From positions 53,501 through 117,500 of the forward strand of contig JARFJB010000537.1 in assembly GCA_036346205.1 (NCBI GenBank): a stretch of DNA of 64,000 nucleotides. The letters run 5' to 3'. Below the pieces are notes generated by a model that worked only from the letters and a program-made list of their open reading frames with translations, did no database searches and had not been told where the DNA came from. The DNA comes from Vesta saturnalis. Its lineage: Eukaryota > Arthropoda > Insecta > Coleoptera > Lampyridae. The position numbers and the translations under genes are program-made. This document shows, piece by piece, positions 58,637 through 64,000 of this stretch (positions are counted from its first letter, which is position 1; the number at the start of each line of letters is the position of its first letter).

Positions 58637-59854
58637 TGTTCAATTAAATGTTCAAAATGTTTTCCTTCATTGTCCACACACAGACGTAATCTATCGCGGG
58701 TAGACATAACAGCTGCTTCAATCTCAGCTATGGATATACTATTTATTGCATTTCTAATGCATTGTTTCATGTCTTGTCGCTTGGTTGGTCGAGTTTGAAA
58801 GACTAACTCCTTCAATCTTCCCCATAGATAAAAGTCTAGACATGTTAAGTCTGGAGATCTAGCTGGCCATGGAAATATACTTCCCCTTCCAATCTATTTA
58901 TATGGATATCTTAAATTCAAATAATCCCTAACTCGCCTGGAAAAGTGCGCAGGACACCCATCATGCTGAAATATCAGATCTCTTCTTGTTTGTAAGGAAA
59001 TGTCTTCTAATAAAATAGGCAATTCATTTTCCAAAAAATTTAAATATGTATCGCCATTTAAAGTTTCTTCAAAGAAATATGATCCTATAATTTTTCCATC
59101 AACTATACCACACCAAAAATTAAGACTCCACCTACCTTGAAGCTGCACTTCGTCCATACAGTGCAGATTTTCTTCAGCCCAATAATGCATATTATGCAGA
59201 TTAACACCACCCGCACTATTAAAGGTGGCTTCGTCTGTCCACTAAATATTTGATATGATATGCGGTTGTTCTTCCAGTATACCTAACATCTAATTTCAGT
59301 AATCCAGCCTTGCATTGAAATCCCTTCCATGTAAAGCTTGGTGGAGAACTACATGATAAGGATGCAGTCTAAAAAACATAGAAAAACAAATATTTTTAAG
59401 GAATGAATGAAATGATTAAAGTACGATGAAGCAATATGAACATAAAACAGTTGAATCTGAAATTTAAAGAGGATTACAACTTTCAAACTTAAACGTGCAG
59501 TTTATAATATTATAAGAAACCTACCTGTTATGCTTTAAAATCCTTAGAACGGTAGTTTTCGCTATGTTTAATTCTGTAGAGATTTGCCAACTACTGATAT
59601 GTGGATTCTGTTAAACTAAAGCAAGAGCATTGACAACATTACCTTCGATCATACCTACACCACGTCGTTTATAACAAGGACGATGAAAGCTACCAGTTTC
59701 TCTTAATCTTCTTTCCTTTCTTTTACATACTTCTTTGCCATAATGCTTCCTGTCAGGATATCTTATGGTATATACGTGAGGCAATAGCGGCATTTTGATG
59801 GCATTCGAAATAAACTCCAATCAAATCATACAATTCGACATTTGATATACTCAT
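58637..59854 (-). pseudogene. DD41D mariner-like transposase with an apparent intron, broken
   Basis: Starting at 59854 the frame gives MSISNVELYDLIGVYFEC and, after a frameshift near 59775, YPDRKHYGKEVCKRKERR and LRETGSFHRPCYKRRG. The helix-turn-helix SWQISTELNIAKTTVLRI follows. A GT-AG segment at 59524-59368 separates LKHNR from LHPYHVVLHQALHGRDF with the frame preserved (AG|A). Next come WTDEATFNSAGG, YWAEENLHCMDEVQ, LLEDISLQTRRDLIFQHDG and PWPARSPDLTCLDFYLWG. There are 41 residues between the Asp of QHDG and the Asp of TCLD (counting one stop), the DD41D signature. The defects are a stop after NARLDY and another two codons on, one after QPHIISNI, a TAG after RYPYK and the frameshift. Confidence 0.82.
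59368..59524 (-). other. Predicted 157-nt spliceosomal intron within the transposase
   Basis: The donor is AACAG|GTAGGT and the acceptor is a T-rich tract ending TTTTTTAG|ACTG on the minus strand. Coding similarity stops exactly at the donor and resumes exactly at the acceptor, with the codon AG|A (Arg) restored by splicing. The interior is AT-rich and has stops in all frames. Confidence 0.65.
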
Positions 59855-60708
59855 TATGAATTAATGCTGATTATTTACTGATATTAGTAATATTAATATC
59901 CAATTAAGAAAAGTTATATTCGAGTTATATGCTAACACTTCTTAAAAAGATCACAATATTTTGACTACTGTCAATAAATAAACAATTTGTAGCTCCTGTC
60001 AACTTTATTTCGTAGCCTTTTTAGTTTAACAAATTCTGAAAATACTGAAATATTTTATTATTTTAAGTTATAGTACAGAGTGAGCCAATACTAGTTACGT
60101 ATATTTGCGCGTTTTTACTTATATTTCTAGTTAGACAAAAGATATCGACATGCGGTTTGTGCCATTTTGTTACGAATTTAATCAGTTTCCGTTGTAATTT
60201 ACAATACTTAGGTGTTCCTGTTTAAGAATTTTAACATAGACAAATTTTAATTTTTGTTTATTCGAAAGTGCCCTCTATCTACGACAATTAAAACTGAATG
60301 CAATTGTTTTATAGTAGATGTAATTGGTCCATCTACGCCCTTTCGAATGAGAATAATTTCGTTAAAATCGGTTGATCCAAACCAAAGTTATAGGCATTTA
60401 TTCATACAAACATTACCACTCTCCCCCCACCCTTTATATGAAAAAATAGAGAAAAAAGTTAATAACGAAATTTGTGCAGTAAATTCTAATTTACTTTTTA
60501 ATGCCTACTATGATTGGACATATTTTATAAAAAAATGTTTTTAAATTTTTCTATATAGATTATGCCCTCTAGCGGTAAAGCTAGAAACTTGAAAGTTATT
60601 TCCAGCGATTTCCTGTGACCATTTTTACTAAGGAATTTTTTTCCCAAAGCTGTACGGTAAACATTCCTGAGATATAGCCGGAGGATCGGCTTATTGGTCC
60701 ACCCGGTA

Positions 60709-60975
60709 CATACTGGGCGTCTTAAAAAAATCACAAAACCAAGATAACCGTAACTCTCCTGTAACAAAACTATAAAACACATTAAACATTGATTGATGTA
60801 AGACATACTTGCAAGATTTGCTTAATCGTCCACCTTACAAAACCAAACCACAAAGATTTCACACCTTAAAGGGGCCATGCAATACACAATATAATATAAT
60901 ATTCGTATTTTTTTAAATTTCATTAATGTGTTAAAAATCCTGGATGACCAGTGTTACACTTCTGTTCCAGAAGCG
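60709..60975. other. Spacer, nothing recognised
   Basis: Short AT-rich spacer between the DD41D element and a Penelope remnant. Confidence 0.4.
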
Positions 60976-61740
60976 TCACTTTGGCGGTGTCAAAGTGAAT
61001 GCGATTAATGTTGGAAGTTCGCAATAAATAACGCATTGAAACAACGTATCAATAAAATGGAATTTGATAAATTGTATTTGTATAATAATTCCAAAATTAC
61101 TTTTATAAAATCTAATAACTTTCCTAAATTTTGTGGTATAAAACTGGTTTCTAGACATACGAAATTTGAAAGAATCGTGAATACCATTAGTTTTTACTTG
61201 ATAACATAACTTATTGGAATTAAGTGTATAAATAATTTTGTTATTATTAATAGCATCTGTACCAACTTTATTGATTTTGATGTAACAACAATTTAACAGC
61301 TGACGTACTAATGCTTTATTCTAATAATATTTACAAATTAAAGATTTAGGATAAGTCCTACTAGGTGGATAGAATGCCGAAATAATTTGTTAGTATTTGT
61401 GTCTAAAGTTTTGATGTATGTTAAATATTATCACTTGCATTTGTCATAACTAATTGCAATTTATTCCATTTAATTTTATACGGATGATTTGACCTCGAAA
61501 ATTTAAATAGTCGCACAGCTGTTCTTTTATTCTGGAACCAATTAGGCAATGAATTCTTTCCGCGTCTAAGCAATTCGAGTTCATTTTCAATGTATCAATT
61601 ACTAATTTTATTCTGAAGTGGCTGGCATATACAGTATTTAAAAGTTCTTCATAATGCTAAGATTTAAAGCGTAAGGACGAATATCGTCTAACGACCAAGG
61701 AAACCGATACAAGATGACCTTATATACTAACATCCAATCC
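60976..61740 (-). pseudogene. Decayed copy of the second Penelope-like family
   Basis: The minus strand aligns in order with 62520-63165. Matching stretches include TTTGATAAATTGTATTTGTA, TTTGTGGTATAAAACTGGTTT, AAGATTTAGGATAAGTCCTA and AATTTTATACGGATGATTTG. The copy is interrupted by many small insertions and no long frame survives. It is clearly older than the copy to its right. Confidence 0.7.
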
Positions 61741-62479
61741 AAACATTGGAAATATATAATACTTATTAAAAATTTCTTAACAAACTACCTTTAATTTTAA
61801 ATAATAAAAAACAGATACAATCTTTCACCAACATACAGATGACCCACGAAGAGTCCTGATAATACATTCAGGAATAATTCTACACAATTCAATAATAAGA
61901 ATAAGCATCTAACAATAAAGCGTACTAAGTAAAAAATAATTAAAAGGTAACTAGTTTAAAATGATACAGAAAAACCGTAGGTATTTTAGGATTTTGGCGT
62001 AAAGTGATTTTAAAAAATCTCTACCTAGAAGTATAATAGGAACTCTAATAAGAACGTGTTCGGTCCTAATCCATGCTACAACGGTCTTAGGTATTTAAAA
62101 AATCAAATATTACATAATAAAGTAATGTTAATGTCAAATAAAAGAGATTAAGTATAGTATAATTGCCTATGTTTCAATTTATGACACTATCTTCTGCTAA
62201 ATTATTTTAATGACAGTAACTAAACGACAAATTTGATAACACAATGTAAAAATTTTCTAAAATAGAATTATAACTATTGGTCATCTTCGAATCTTTATTA
62301 TTGCAAACATATTACTGTTAATTTAACATTCAAAAGTATTTTTTTTATTTTCACGTCTAAAATTATAGTTGTTATATTTAAATTGATGACCGAATGTAGA
62401 ATATGTTGTGCCAAAGCAGTACTTTTTCGTTTGACTCGCATCTGATTTATATTGTATTACCTATTCGATTTTTTAATGT
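61741..62479. other. Intergenic, nothing recognised
   Basis: AT-rich spacer between two Penelope-like copies. No gene recognised. Confidence 0.4.
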
Positions 62480-63165
62480 TTGTAGTGAAGTTCCAATACA
62501 AAAAATTGAACAATTCATACAAGGAATTTGATAAATTGTATTTGTAGTTAATTATTTCTCAATATTACTTTTTAATTTGGAAAATAAATATATGCCTTTA
62601 TTTTGTGGTATAAAACTGGTTTTAAATCAAATTTCGAAAGAGATTTGAATACCAAAGATTTTTTACTTTTATATGGAATTGGTGTATAAATAATTTTGTT
62701 ATTATTAATAGTAGTAACTTTTGAATTATTGTAAAAAGAATTGACCTGTTTTTTTATTATATTTAAAATTAAAGATTTAGGATAATTATTTTGTATAAAT
62801 GCCGAAATAATTTTTTGTATGTTAGTTTGTCTAAATTTTGGGTCTGAAATATTTAAGCATTTGTACATAATATTTGCAATAATATTACATTTAATTTTAT
62901 ACGGATGATTTGAATGAAAATTTAAATAGCGCCAGCTTTGTGTACTTTTTTGGAACCAATTGAAAGGCAATGAATTATTATTGTTTCTAATAATTTTTGT
63001 GTCTAAGAACGAAATCGTGTTATTATTTTCAATTTCAATACTAAATTTTATTCTAGGGTGAAAATTATGGAATGTATTTAAAAGTTCTTCTAATGTTGAT
63101 TTTTTGGCGGTAATGAGAATATCGTCTACGTAACGGAAATAAAATGACAAACTAACATACAAAAA
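62480..63165 (-). pseudogene. Penelope-like reverse transcriptase fragment
   Basis: A 196-codon minus-strand frame (63162-62572) begins just before the catalytic block FRYVDDILITAKKSTLEELL. It continues with FHPRIKFSIEIENNNTISFL, DTKIIRNNNNSLPFNWFQK and STQSWRYLNFHSNHPYKIK, the thumb/connection region of Penelope-type RTs. It runs to a stop, and an EN-linker-like sequence (SLVFKSLSKFDLKPVLY) lies near the end. The N-terminal RT motifs and the GIY-YIG domain are missing on this strand. The sequence differs from the element at 43906-46920, so it is a separate family. Confidence 0.82.
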
Positions 63166-63189
63166 ATTATTTCGGAATATATAAAAAAA

Positions 63190-63895
63190 AAAATTCTACA
63201 TCTTTAATTTTAAATATTATTAAAAAACGGGTCAATTCTTTCTACAATAATTCAGAAATTACTCCAATTAATAATAACAAAATTATTTCTACACCAATTC
63301 CATATAAAAATAAAAAATCTTTGGTATTCAAATCTCTTTGGAAATTTAATTTAAAACCAGCTTTTATACCACAAAATAAATGCATATATTTATTTTCGAA
63401 ATTAAAAAGTAATATTGAGAAAGAATTAACTACAAATACAAGTTATCAAATTGCTTTTATGAATTGTTCTATTTCTTGCATTGGAACTTCACTACAATAT
63501 TAAAATATCTGGTGTGGAACACCACACGACCTTCCAACCTACAAAATGAAATTAAAAGAAATGAAATAATTTTAATAACATTTTTTAGAATAATTAAATC
63601 TTTATATACTTTTATCAGCTCATCACGTAAATATGCAACATTTTAAAAGCAAAAACAATAATCTACGTTACACAGACGTTTAAAACTTCTGGACAGACAG
63701 AGAATAGTAGACATCTAGATGCTAACTTAAAAATTGAAGAAATGAAATAATTTTAATTATAATTTATTTTAGCTTAACTGTACAACCTCCTTCACACGTT
63801 CATAACGAAAACTGGCAACATTGTAAAAACAAAAACAGTAATCTATGTCAGAATGATGTTTAAAACTTCATTCCAGATAGACATTAATAACACCT
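63190..63895 (+). pseudogene. Inverted Penelope-like C-terminal fragment with GIY-YIG remnant
   Basis: On the plus strand INNNKIISTPIPYKNKKSL, VFKSLWKFNLKPAFIPQNK and NCSISCIGTSLQY occur, followed by LLSAHHVNMQHFKSKNNN. The first part repeats, in opposite orientation, the end of the frame at 62572-63162. CSISCIGTS resembles the second motif of the GIY-YIG nuclease and HHVNMQH its downstream part. A block at about 63610-63710 recurs at 63790-63890 with small differences (tandem duplication). The two Penelope fragments thus form an inverted pair about 25 bp apart. Confidence 0.65.
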
Positions 63896-64000
63896 GTTAA
63901 CTAAAAAAAAATTCCAAAGCCACCCGCTTCTATAAAATATAAATGATACATTTTAACCATTTTCATTCATATTTAACTATTTTTTTAAATTACCTTGCAT

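Larger units (their letters stand above)
58047..60708 (-). mobile_element. Mariner-like (DD41D) element with about 0.6-kb terminal inverted repeats
   Basis: The ends read TACCGGGTGAACCAATAAGC (58047) and GCTTATTGGTCCACCCGGTA (60708). The inverted arms extend to about 58610 and from about 60060. They include GATCCTCCGGCTAT, the TTCGAAAGTGCCCTCTATCTACGACAATTA region and the GAGAGTGG motif. CATA occurs just outside both ends (58041-58044 and 60708-60711), compatible with a TA duplication. A single transposase on the minus strand fills the centre. The arms are among the longest TIRs in the window. Confidence 0.85.

Overview
The window looks like intergenic DNA from an arthropod, most likely an insect. 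It is AT-rich, full of DNA transposons of families common in insects, and holds Penelope-like retroelements, tRNA-derived repeats, long (TA)n and (CA)n microsatellites and a gene with short GT-AG introns. I see no bacterial, viral or plasmid gene organisation.

One host gene is clear. It lies on the minus strand at 28588-24796, has five coding exons and encodes a predicted 197-residue protein with a Costars domain (ABRA/STARS-ABRACL family of actin/Rho-linked proteins). All splice junctions are GT-AG and the reading frame is intact. Its 2.8-kb third intron holds a dead mariner-like element and a degenerate tandem repeat.

Layout. 1-9852: homopolymer-inflated sequence, probably an unpolished or chimeric contig end, which switches abruptly to normal sequence inside a transposase. 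9853-14954: three Tc1/mariner-type remnants, one with about 0.8-kb inverted arms. 15.6-18.5 kb: a tRNA-like sequence, a SINE-like repeat and four tandem 120-bp units ahead of a TATA box. 21.4-24.5 kb: microsatellites and a deleted transposase. 24.8-28.6 kb: the Costars gene. 30.3-35.5 kb: a Penelope remnant split by a 4.9-kb inverted-repeat structure, with a 2.2-kb Tc1-like element exactly on its axis. 35.6-41.4 kb: a MITE-like repeat, a FLYWCH-like fragment, a SINE, a Tc1-like transposase with an unusually wide D-to-E spacing, and a pogo-like transposase with a C-terminal PHD-like finger. 43.5-47.3 kb: a Penelope-like element (RT plus GIY-YIG) whose inverted ends carry hammerhead-ribozyme-like motifs. 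48.3-54.2 kb: microsatellites, two more Tc1-like remnants (one with an inserted TIR element) and a Crypton-like tyrosine recombinase. 56-60.7 kb: a jockey-like RT remnant and a DD41D mariner-like element with long TIRs and an apparent intron. 61-64 kb: fragments of a second Penelope-like family in both orientations.

Nearly all mobile coding regions are broken by stops, frameshifts or deletions, so the window records repeated nested insertion rather than cooperating genes. The observations most worth following are the hammerhead-like motifs at the Penelope ends, the axis-centred Tc1 insertion, the wide-spacing transposases and the intron-bearing mariner-like transposase.
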